A stretch of DNA of 64,000 nt from Strigops habroptila (Eukaryota > Chordata > Aves > Psittaciformes > Psittacidae), in assembly GCF_004027225.2 (NCBI RefSeq), contig NC_044278.2, positions 57,467,743 to 57,531,742 of the forward strand. The letters are read 5' to 3'. Under the pieces are notes generated by a model that made no database searches, was not told where the DNA came from, and saw only the letters and a list, made by a program, of their open reading frames with translations. The first letter of the stretch is position 1; each line of letters starts with the position of its first letter. Below are positions 12,001 to 24,000 of the stretch, one piece after another. The translations under genes were made by a program, and so were the position numbers.

Positions 12001-15000
12001 AGAGGTCCTGAATTCAGAAGAAATTTATTTCCTTTATTTTCTGGATATAGATTCAGGTATTTGGTGGGTCAGTCTTTGGTTTATTTGCCCTTAGTGGGTG
12101 GTAATAATTGAGACAGTGAAATTGTGAGACAACAGATTTCTGCCCACGTATCAAAGAGGGAGTTAGATACGTATTGATTGAATGCTGGGTTTTTTTTTTT
12201 TTTTTTTTTTTTTTTGAAGCTGCAAGTTCTGGTAAAATAATACTGGCTACTTTAATAGACCAATTTTGGCCTGAGTGCTAGGGTTCTATGTATGAAGCAG
12301 GGAATAGGTAGGTCTCCTTTCTTACAATTGTATTGAGTGTGGTTAAGTGGAAAAACCTCTGGACACTAGGCTTAGTCTTTGCTCAATTCTTGTGGTACAA
12401 GTCAAAAAAAAAAAGTGTATCCGAATTACAAATATTGATAAAAGACAGCGAAAAGCCCACTTGTGTTTAGTTGCAGATGAGAGGTTAGAAAATGAAAATG
12501 CTTTTAAAAGAGAAACTTGATATCATGAGATCTAATGAGGAAGGATGCGTATTTCAGGTGTCTAGTGAAACTTCTGGCTATCTTTAGGCTTGGGAGAGGT
12601 GATACTAAGGTAAGTAGTGGAAAGGATTGATTGCCAACTGCACTGGTGTTTTTTCTGATCTGCTTTAGAGTCTGGCTCGGGGCTGAACTGTGTTCCTCTG
12701 TGACTACTTTTATTTTTGAAAGATAAGAAACTTTTCAATCTGAGGGCAAAGCATAGGCAACTGTTATAAGTTAGGGGTTGTGAAGAACTTCCACTTGCTA
12801 AATAAATATACAATAGCTTTTTTTTGTTTGCTAAAGGGTGTTTAAAGGGACAAATAAATACCTCCTAATAGAACTTTGTGGTTATTAAATTGCAAGTTTT
12901 CTTCTATTTGTGCTTTGTTTTTAGATTTTGATTGTGGGGGCTGCTTTTCTATTAATGACACCTACTGTCATTACTGTGATTTGAAGGGCTAAACCATTTA
13001 TCTTTTGGAGGAATAAAGTGAAAGAGTCTAGTTATATTTTTCCAAGAAGTTTTATAAAATCTCAAATCTAACCTTTTAAAGCCAGTTTTGCAGGAGCTGA
13101 ACATGTTTCACTGTCCCACCTCCCTTCAAGCAGTGCGAGGGTTTTTCCTTTTTGTCCTTTTGGGTGGAATAAGGTAATAGGGCATAATGGTTTGTTAAGG
13201 GTGGGTTTTCCCCGTGTGATGTTGATGTTTTCTGATTGATATTTTGCATTTTGAAGCTTTCATTTTATGCAGGTGGCTTCTACCTATGTAAATTTAATGT
13301 TGGAATTCTTGACAACCCTGCTTTTCTTTCATGTTTTAGTGCAAAAGATGATATTGATATTGATGCCCTTGCTGCTGAGATAGAGGGTGCAGGAGCGGCA
13401 AAGGAGCAAGAGCCTCAGAAATCTAAAGGCAAAAAGAAAAAAGAGAAGAAGAAACAGGATTTTGAGTAAGCTTGGGGTTTTTCTTTCTGTCTTATTTTGT
13501 TCCATTTTACAAAAACTCAGTTACTTAAGTACCGTAACTTCTCTCTCGTTTTAGTGAAGATGATATCCTGAAGGAGCTGGAAGAACTGTCAATAGAGGCG
13601 CAAGGAGGGAAAGTTGACAGGGAACCTTCTACAGGAAAGGTGAACACTGAGAGGGAAGTGGGCTAATTACAGGCATAGTAAAATACAAGGCACCTCTGTC
13701 CCAGAAAAGCTCTAGTGTTGTAGTGTAGTGAAACATTCATGTATTTTTAATTATACTTGATCGTATTTTCATAGTAAAGTAACTGGTGCGAGATTTTAAC
13801 AGAAGCCATATCTTCGTACTAATAATTACTCAAAGCCAATCAGAATAAATTTTAATTGTGGGTTGAGGTGGTGTACACTTTGCAGGAATAGTTACTGCTT
13901 TCAGACTTTGTCTTCAATAAGAGAAGTCTTTCTTGACATCTTTCAGTGCTGCTACTTAGCTCACAATAGCAAGTAACTTTTCATGGCTGATTATTGAATT
14001 GTTTAATTACCAGGTTGAAAATGACAATGAAGAAAGCTTATCAAAACAAGACAAAAAAAGGAAAGGAAAGAGTAAAAAAGCCAATCTGGAAAATGACTAT
14101 GACAGTGAGGAAGTGGAAGATAAAGATAAAAAATCTAAAAAAGCTCAGAAAGCAAAACAAGACATGCTTTCTGGCAGTGATGATGATGATCATGAAATAC
14201 AGCTTAAGAAAAGCAAAGGGAAAACTCAGAAGACAAATAAAAAGCATGACCTGTCAGAAGAAGATGAAACTAACATTAAGAAAAGCAAAGACCGTGCAGG
14301 GGCAATGTCTACAGGTGAGAGTGGTGATGAATCAGATGATGTCTCCCAGTCTAGAAAAGGACAAAAGAAAAACCAGAAACTGAAGTCTACTCCTGCTGCA
14401 GAAAGCGGGGACGATGACGATGAACCTTCATTCAAAGTAAAAACAGTGGCTCAGAAGAAGGCAGAAAAAAAAGAACGTGAAAGGAAAAAACGTGAGGAAG
14501 AAAAAGCCAAACTGAGGAAGCAGAAAGAGAAGGAAGAGCTGGAAGGTGGTAAAGAACCAGCCAAGCCGAAGGAAGCTGCAAAAAAGGCTGAAGAGAAGGC
14601 TTCTGAAGTCCTGGCAACCCCTGGCGAGACTCCTGCAGCAACAGAGGGTTTGTAATGTGGTTTTTGAAACTGTAATTTAAACCCTGTAGCTTTTATAAGG
14701 CCAAAGAGTTGGCACACAGTGGGGATGATTTGTTGCTTTATTCTGAATTGGGAATACTAGACATTTGGTAGCCTTGTCTGCGTCTTTGTGTTGGCTCCCA
14801 TGTGGCTGTTTTTTTCTGGCCTGTAGTTTGTTCAGGTACGTGGGAAAATAAGAGCCAGATGGTGAATTCTCATTGCAGTATGTGGTTATGGTTCTGTATT
14901 GCAAACATACTTTTCACTTCCCAGTTATTCTGCCACTTTAAGACTTCAGGCCCTGACTTTATAACTTTAGACAGTTGGGGTTTTTTTCATTACAAAGTGC

Positions 15001-18000
15001 TTATATAGTAGCCAGTCAAAATTTTCCTCGTTTGATGTTACTTCTTATATTTGAAACATTAATTGTATTTAGAGTATCTTTAAAATTTCTTGGATCTTTG
15101 AATGTTTGCTGCCTCTTTCTTGTAGCTGATGACAATGAGGGAGACAAAAAGAAGAAAGACAAGAAAAAAAAGAAAGGTGAGAAAGAAGAAAAAGAGAAAG
15201 AGAAGAAAAAGGGTCCCAGTAAAGCCACGGTTAAAGCTATGCAGGAAGCCTTAGCTAAAATGAAAGAGGAGGAGGAAAGGGCAAAAAGGGAGGAGGAAGA
15301 ACGCATAAGACGACTGGAGGAGCTAGAAGCAAAACGCAAAGAGGAGGTACTGTGTATTTTACAGTCTTCTTTATTCTATTCTCAAGGTAATCTTAACCTG
15401 TCCCTTTGCTGGTACAGTTGGTGGATTAGTCCTTCATACATTTCTCATCAATAGAATATGTACTTGGCCAGCTTTTGTGTGAAGCATGCTTTAATACTTC
15501 TGCATGGCTTTTTTCTTTCTTTTTTTATTTAATCTTTTTCTAGGAGCGATTAGAGCAAGAGAGGAAAGAAAGGAAGAAACAGAAGGAAAAAGAGAGGAAG
15601 GAGCGATTGAAGAAAGAGGGAAAACTTTTAACAAAAGCTCAACGAGAAGCCAGAGCCAGAGCGGAGGCTACTCTTAAACTACTTCAAGCTCAGGGTAAGC
15701 AGTAAAGCTTACCACTACTAAATCATACCCCTTCTCTGTGTACGTAATCTGGCTTCTTTGCAGCTTTTGAAAATCAGCCGTTTTAAGAAGATAAAATATG
15801 CATTGAACCTACTTTCTGCTCTCTTCCTCCACCTTGCAGTTCTAGAAAACATGTTCTTCTTTTAAACCAAAGCCTATGTTTAGTAACTAATCACCCGAAT
15901 TTTCTTTCTAACAATTTCTGTTTTGCAGGTGTTGAAGTGCCATCCAAAGACTCTGTGCCAAAGAAGAGGCCAATATATGAAGACAAAAAGAAAAAGAAGC
16001 AGCAGCAGCCAGAAAATAAAGAAGGTGTGGTTTGCATCTGGGGATACTTAATAGATCAGTCACACTTCCGGAAGTGTTTGTGCAATAAATCAGCTAATCC
16101 GAAACCAGTGGCACCTCAGGGTGCCTCTGAGGTTCTCTCGACATCCCTGCTCCTATGTGCAAGTACTGATGCATTAGGATCTTAAAGTTCTTTTGAAGGC
16201 TGCTCACTTTGTTTTGTTGTAAAACAAAGGATTAAGTTTGTGGGTTTTTTCTTTTTTTTTTTCTTTAACCTGGGTATTTTCTTTAGAATTTCTAAATGCT
16301 GGAGATGTACAGAATGTAAAAGCTTTTCACGATGGTGGGGTTGAATGCTTTGTGTGCATATGTAGGTTAAATACAGTGTAGTTTGAGTAATGACTTATAA
16401 TTAACTCTAAGTTGATGTCCCAGGATGAGAGGGGATTGATCTTAGCTTTAGTACTTTTAAGTTGGAGGCAATTTGTTTGCTTGTTTTCTTGTATATAAAA
16501 GCAGTTTTCAGTTCCAGGGTGTGAGTAGTTCAGAGAGCTTGCACTGGTTAGGCATGGATTGAATGTGTTGAACTTTTTACTTTTGTGCTTTGTGGCTTTC
16601 CTGGGGTGGGGCTGTTACTTTGCCTCTTCTCAAGACTATTCCTGAGTTAAAACAAAACGAAAACAAACCCAAAACCTCCTTGAATCAGCTTTTTTGTTAT
16701 TTAGCTGGGTTTGGGTTTTGTTTGGGTTTTTGTTTTTTGGTGGGGTTTTTTTGGTGTGTTTTTTTTTTGTTTTGTTTTGGGTGGTTTTTTTTTTTAAATA
16801 TTTGGCATGAGTTCTGTGGCTACTTACCACTTGAGTGCGTGTAAAGAATTGAGAATGGTGCTTAACTGAATTACATCTGTGATTTTTATTTTTTCACATG
16901 GAACAGTAGAGCAAGAGTGGGCAGTTCATTAGTATTCCTTCGTTTTGCCTTGTCTTTTAAAGAAGGTGAGGGTTTTTATAATGTTCAAAAGCAGTAGTAA
17001 TCCTCTTAGCCAATAGACCTATCGCATAAATCTGTTCAACTGCTTAGAAAGCCAGATGTTTTTCAAATAAGCCACATGCTCTAACTTTTGTTTTAACTCA
17101 GGAAGTGGGAGTTCAGTTAGTTTGGTGTTACATAAATTCAGATTTTTGTTTACTTGTAATGGCATAACTTAAAATAGAACTTCAGTGTGAAGCTGTATGT
17201 CTGTCTGAGTTGGTTTGCACTTTGGAAGGATGTAGCAACCAATTTGCTTTCTGGCAATTTCAGAAATTGTGGAGGTGACTTCCCCAGCTGAAGATGCTGT
17301 AGAACTGGAAACACCAGTAAAAGAAGAGACTCCTCTCCCAGTAGAGCCAGGTTAGTTGTAATGCTAATAAACCCCATTAGACTGTGTGGCAGTACTGCAT
17401 GGTAGGTATTGTTCCTTGTTGGATGGAGGGGTGAGTGGCCATCCTTTCTTGAGGTAGTTGCTGGGTGGTGGTTTTGTGTGTTTTTTGGTTTTTTTTAGTT
17501 TTTTTTCCCTAAGGGAGGAGCCGATGGAATTTTATGGAATAAAAAGGCATGAAGCTTCAAAAGGGGAATGTGAAGGTCCCTTATTCTTGGTGAACTCCAG
17601 TGTTCAGTTGGCTTAGGCAACTGTCTCAACTAAGCCCATTCAGTGCCTTATGATTAGCTCTCTTGACTTTTCATTTGCTTTCTAAAAGGCTGTTTTGTCA
17701 GCAGTTAAGTGGGGGCAGGGAACAAATATGCTGCTCCTAGTATTGATACTGCAATATTCACAGGGATTGTACAAATTCCAAATGTTTTGTTTTTGCAAGT
17801 GCTGAATGCAGTGGATATGGGTTAGCTTATGAAACTGAGTATTAGCCTAGCAAGTGTTTGTCCTCATTTTTGCCTACACACAGCACTTGTTTTGGCAAAA
17901 TTGTGTTGTACTGGACTTCCTCCTCAGCAAGGAGACGGTTTCAGTTTTTACCCTTATGCTTAAGCTAGATAAATACTGACAAAATTCCCAGCTGTTTGAA

Positions 18001-21000
18001 ACCAAAGCTGAATGTGTACTCTAATTCTAGCTTGACTTATCTGTTGAAGTAGCAATTCCATTGCCGTGAAAGACAAAGGCTTACTGGCAGAACATTAATT
18101 CCCAGTTAATATTCCAGCAGTCTGGAACTTTCTCATCATTTCAAAGAGCTGAAATTCCATGACACTCCGTGTGCTGTAACATCTTTTTTATACATATATA
18201 TATAAATAATATACATGTAACATTTTTAAAATATATATATATAAAAATATATATAAAATACATAGTTCATATATATATGTTGTATCCAGTTTAATGCCTC
18301 TTCTGGAGAAGCTTAAAAGATTTTTCTCATTTTTCCATTTGTCTGTTATGAAGAGTTGCAGTCTCTTTATATAATCTGAATGAATTCCTGCTGGAATGAA
18401 TATATTTAATGCTTCCGCAATCCATTGTATAATTATGTTAAGTACCAGGAAACCTAAAATTGCACTTTTTATAGGCACCTTGTTACTTTCCCATTAATTA
18501 AGATCAATGCTGCAACCCAACTTGTTTTCTTGTTTCTCTGTCACTTTGTTAAACATGGCTAACTGATAGTTGGGCAGCTCCTTTCAAGGAGCGTGGCAGA
18601 GGTTTGTGTGGCATGCATTGTGCAGGCACTTGCACGATATGCAGACAGGAACCAGATAAGTAGTTTAGCTATGTCTTCCAAAACCATGTTTTGCTAGGCA
18701 GAGGTGCTAGCACTATATGATCTTGTGAAGAGAACTGAAGATCATTTCTTCAGTATGCAGCATTTTCTGTTCAGGCAACATGGAGATAATTTGGTAGAAT
18801 TATGGTAGCAGCAAACTTGTAAGTTTCAGTTGTCAGTATGTCAAAGGAGGGGGATTCTAAAAATGTTTTAAGTTGCTGGACTGTTTCTTTCTTTTACTTT
18901 GATGTTGGTTTTCTTAGTTTCAGAAGAAAAGGAGGATGAAGAAGAAACAGAAGATGGTGGTTTGGATGACTGGGAAGCTATGGTTAGTGATGAAGATGGA
19001 GAGAAAGGTGGGCATGTAGATACCAAATGGATGCTTTCTCTGGTTAAGAGGCTTCTTTGGGCTGATGAGTCTCTTGTTTCTATAGAAAACAATACTGGTT
19101 TTAGATTCTTCCCCTGCCTCATTAGATAAATTGTGATGCAAGTGTGATGATAGAGATACAAAGTCCTCTTCCCAAAGGCAGAGCTTTCAGAAACCACACA
19201 AATACTGCTCAAGTTCCTTTGGAACTACATGAAATATGTGTGGTTACAACATAAATCAGTTGGAATTGTTTTGTATGTTTTTATGGGAGTAAAAATCCTC
19301 TCCTCTTAATTTGTGCCTAAACCACTTCTGGGAGTTTAGGAAAATCTTTTACCTGGTACTGTGTTTCTCTAGTAACTGTTCCAAAGCCGTAACAGTTTTA
19401 CCACACAAATCTGGCAACATCTAGGAGATTACCTGTGAGACAACTTCTCAAAGAACTGGGGGACTAAGATGGCGTTAAGGTTAGTGTGCATGCATTATAG
19501 TAAGTTCTCAATACCTCTTCTCATTTTTGCTTTGAGAGGCAAGCATGAAATAAAGGAAAGAATTGTCAGAACATTCATATTCCTGCAGTACTTTGCCAAA
19601 GCCAGTATTCCGCCTGTGGCCAACAGCAGTGTTTCTAGGGAAGTTAGAGCTGCTCAAGAATGCAGGGATAACTTCAGGTGTTTTCTTCCAGTGGTGGAGA
19701 AAACTGAATTGTTGTGAGTCTTCCTGAACAGGATTTGACTACTGTTCTTAGCACTTCCCTGATGGGTCTTCATTATTTAAGATCAAAGACTATTCATCAG
19801 GTATTTCTTGACTTGCTCAGCCCTATGCTTACAGCACCTGTGTTTTCAAATGTAATACTTTATATTCATATATGTAAGTGGTAGGGATTTTATTTCAGCA
19901 CAGACGTGTTCCTCTGTTGCTGGACTGTTCTACTTTGCGTACTAGGTGCTGCTCACATTCTTTAAGGTCTTTTTTAGTGTGGTGTCACTGTCCTTGGGAG
20001 AACATCACGTCCCACTTCTGGCTGCCTGGATTGGAAGGATCTGCCAATGTGATCCAGGAAAAGGGTCTTCCTGGGAATTATACTTAGCATATTACTAAGT
20101 TGATGGACTTTCAGCATAGCAAGGAAACATAACTGATCTCTAAAAGCTGTGAGCCTCCTAGTAGTTCTCTAAGGAAGAGAATGCATGGCTTTAAAGTCTT
20201 CATTAGCTTGTCTCTTCTGATTTTGCCAGTATGATAAATGGAAAGCTTTCAAAGAAAGATAATTACTTTTTTGTTAGTTCTTTTTGTGTGTTTATGGAAG
20301 GATTCCCCTGAAAAATATTTCTTCTCTGAACAGTCTAGGAAAACCTTAAGATGAGATTTTTTTTTTTTTTCAAGATGTAGAAGAGACCATTTATTCTGAT
20401 TGTTACTACTGCTTAAATGTGCATTCTTGATACACAGAATCCATATGTAGTTGAATTTGGAGTATTTTGGCATTTAAAGGTGTTAGTGCATTCATTCCTG
20501 TGTCAAGTGCACACAGTTTTAAAGAATGTCACTTCATCTCCGTATTTGCGAATGATGTCTAGTGCAGGTGTGCTGATAATGTCATTCCTCCCGCCACCCC
20601 AAACTCACTGCTTGCACAGATTCTAAACACAAGTCAGCACCTCTGACCATGAAACACTATTTTTTTATATTGAAAGTTGAAAACGATCTTGGCTAGCACT
20701 TCTTGAGTGGAACCTACTCTCAGTCCTCACTCTTCTGTAGTAGTTTCTGGGTTTATTTTTTTGGTGCCCTCTCCCCTACAAGGGTGAACTTAGTAAAGCA
20801 TTTTTACCTAAGATTTTGTTTTTTTTCCTTTGACAGAGAGCAAACCTGTCCACATTGAAGTCAAAGAACAAAACGAAATGGATGAGGAAGAGGAGGAGGA
20901 AGAAGATGAGGAGGATGAGGAAGAAGAGAGTGAAGAATCTGAAGATAGTGAAGGGAGTGAAGATGAGGATGAAAAGACCTCAGATGAGAGAGAGGCAGAC

Positions 21001-24000
21001 TCCCAAGCTATTGGAAAACAATCTGTGGAAAAAAAGCCCAGCAAGGAAATTAGCTCTGATTCTGAGTATGACTCTGATGATGATCGCACTAAGGAAGAGC
21101 GTGCTTATGACAAAGCCAAACGGAGAATTGAGGTATTAAGATACAGATTTACTTGAACAGCTGGACTCTTGTATAAGAAACGATTTAATCTTCAGTTCAT
21201 TGAAAAGCCTTTTAACTGTATTTGTCAAAATGATGGCTGTGTCATGACTAATATTTAGGTAGGTCTAGAATTTGGGTTAATGAATTAAAAATACTTGGTT
21301 TTGCCTGAAGATGAAGTAATTGGTTTTAGACAACTTGATCACAAAGAATGTGCTCTTTGGTGGTGTTTCCTTCCACCTTTCCCTCTCCTGGAGAAAGAGC
21401 CTTTTAGCCTTTACACATAGAGATTGCAGAGCTTTAAATTATGTACTTGTAAATTGTTCAGCGTTTTTGTGGCTGCTCATGTCCTCGGTTTCCTTACCTG
21501 AGATGCTTCTTCAGAAGGCACCATCCACAAAGCTACATGTTGGTGGATATAACAGCTTAGCCTACTAGGCTGTAACCAAACCCAACCAACCAAAAACTTA
21601 ACTGTTAGTTGTAAATTTTCGATTTACCAAAAGAGGGGTGATGGATCTTGAATTGCCTTGAAAGTTTAATGCCTATAGTTAACTCTATTTTATGTGTGTA
21701 TGCAATCAAGTCAAGAGGTGAGGTGAGCTGTGGGTTTGGTTTATACTTACCCATTTTTATGTGTCTCTTTCATAGAAACGACGAGCTGAAAATAGCAAAA
21801 ACATGAACACTGAAAAGCTCAGAGCACCAGTTATTTGTGTCCTGGGGCATGTAGACACAGGCAAGACTAAAATTTTAGATAAGGTAAGATGTGGAATGTG
21901 AAGGCACTGCCTGTGCATTTGGCTTATGCATGTGTTTATTGTGATTGGAAATAGAGATAACTAACGTGTACTCAGAGATTACTTCAGCCTCTTACATGTA
22001 GGTGTTTCTGGTCCATTTCTTGTCTGTAGCTCCGCCATACTCATGTACAGGACAGTGAAGCTGGTGGTATCACTCAGCAGATTGGTGCGACGAATGTTCC
22101 CCTGGAAGCTATTAATGAGCAAACCAAGATGGTGAAAAATGTAAGTTGTAGCACATTAAAGACTTTGTGGTGGTGGGTTTTGCATTTTTTTAAATACGAA
22201 ATGCAAACTAGTTAAGGCCTTGTGAGATTTCCCGACATGGGCAGATGCACTTTTACCTCATCTCTAATATTGGGGTTGATTGTTTCTTTCTAATTCCTGT
22301 TTCCTCCCCCAAAAGGGGGGTTGTCTCATTTTTCATTTTAGTTGATAACATTTGGTTTCAGTTGATGAATTGCCATTTCTTCCGGAAAATACACAAATAC
22401 TGCTTACCCTGTTCTGGACAGTACATATGTGTATACAGGCGGCTGCTTTGTCAATATTTTGATTGTAAATTGAGACTTTGGGAACTGAGTATATTTTTCT
22501 GTTTAAAACTTACCTTTTTACTGTGTGTGCTGAAACTGGGCCAGTTCCTGGGTGATGGATTCTATTGTGTAACAGAAATAGTAACTGTTTTGTATTGCTT
22601 GTTTTGGGTACTGTATCTCATTTTGTCTGCAGCAGCAGCTGGCTGAAAAACCTTGGTAGTGATGGCTTTTACCGAGATTTTTCTTCAACTTATTAAAAAT
22701 GTAAAATGAGCAGAGAGAAGGAAATCTTCCAAGACAAGGATGATAAATCTCACTAGTCAGAACTGTTTTTCCCTCTGTAGGCTGCCTTGTCTTACAAACT
22801 TTAGCTGAGCTTCTGGCTGCTTGCTACTGTGAGAAGCATGCTGCATCATTTTATTTATTTAATTTTTTTATAGAGAAATGAGCTTTGACTGATCTGGCTT
22901 ATGGAGGGTGCTGGCCTTTCTTGAAATATATATGTGTTTTTGGAGTGAAGGCTGTCAGTAATGCTGCCAGCTCTTAGTTAGTTTTATTATTTTTTTCTTG
23001 TGTAATCTTTACAAGATGGCTAATATTGTGCAATATTAGTTTGACAGAGAGAACATAAAAATTCCAGGCATGCTGATAATCGACACTCCAGGACATGAGT
23101 CTTTCAGGTAATGTTTTCTCATAGTATAGTGCTTCCCAGAAGTAATGGCTAAAGCATCTGGATATATTTTAAACAAAGTGCTAGATCTTTGCCTAATCCC
23201 TTTGCCTTCTCACTTGACAAAACCCAGACAACCTGAAGCAGAGGAATAAGTGGATTTGCTTAGTTTGCAGCTGCTTTTTATATCTGGTTAATTGCTGGCC
23301 TTTTAGATCTGATTAATTTTATGTCTTCATGCCAGTTGAGCCATGAATATCTGAAAAAGCATGTAAATAACTATTTTCTTAATAGTTAGTGTAAGAGGAA
23401 AGACAGAAGCAGAAAGCTGGAGAAGAAAAGGTGAGGGTTTCAGGGAACCCAAGTACTCTGCTGTGCAAACTTCTGTTGTAGCCTCCAGTTCATAGTGTCC
23501 CAGTTAAGGTAACAGGGTTCAGAAGACTGACAGTTACCAATTGCACGAGTTAGCTCAGTCTTAGCAGAGGTCATATGCTGTCTAGGAACACCAGTGGCGT
23601 GTAGGCAAGCTGCTAAATCAACTTCTAAGCGTAAAAGATGATATGCATAACTATACTCACTGAGGTAGTGCTCAAATGAAATATCCAAACTGAAGGATTA
23701 AGACTTTGATGTGATGTTCTCAGATGTTAGCCCCTGCAAGCATTAAAATGCCATGCCTGAGGTATTCGGTTATGTTCTGATCAATTCCTTGGCAGCAAAC
23801 CACTCACAGCTCTTCATCTTCTAACCGGGTTTTGTTTGGCACCAAAGATGTCTGATCTTGGTGTTACATAGAATTGTGTAATAACAGCCTTGTTCAGATT
23901 TTGCACTCCTGATTTCCTCTGTAACTGTCTCGATTCTCACTCAGAAAAAAATCAGAACAAATCTTAACTTGTAAAAAGATACAATAATATGAAAAATCTT

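Larger units (their letters stand above)
3..13339 (+). other. EIF5B: EIF5B intron 1 (13.3 kb)
   Basis: Large first intron from donor GTAAGA to acceptor TTTTAG. I see no exon, tRNA or credible protein in it; open frames here are short and unlike known proteins. It contains poly-T runs at 3112-3134, 4175-4195 and 12190-12215, a CR1 3' end at about 10498-10624, a 14-bp palindrome at 2099-2112 and a 12-bp hairpin at 5281-5320. First-intron enhancers are possible but nothing in the sequence alone demonstrates one. Confidence 0.75.

Noticed and set aside
13994..14383. 129-codon alternative frame inside EIF5B exon 4
   Set aside because: It is the shifted reading of Lys/Glu-rich codons (AAG/GAT becoming Met/Lys/Arg-rich). 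A shadow frame of repetitive coding sequence.
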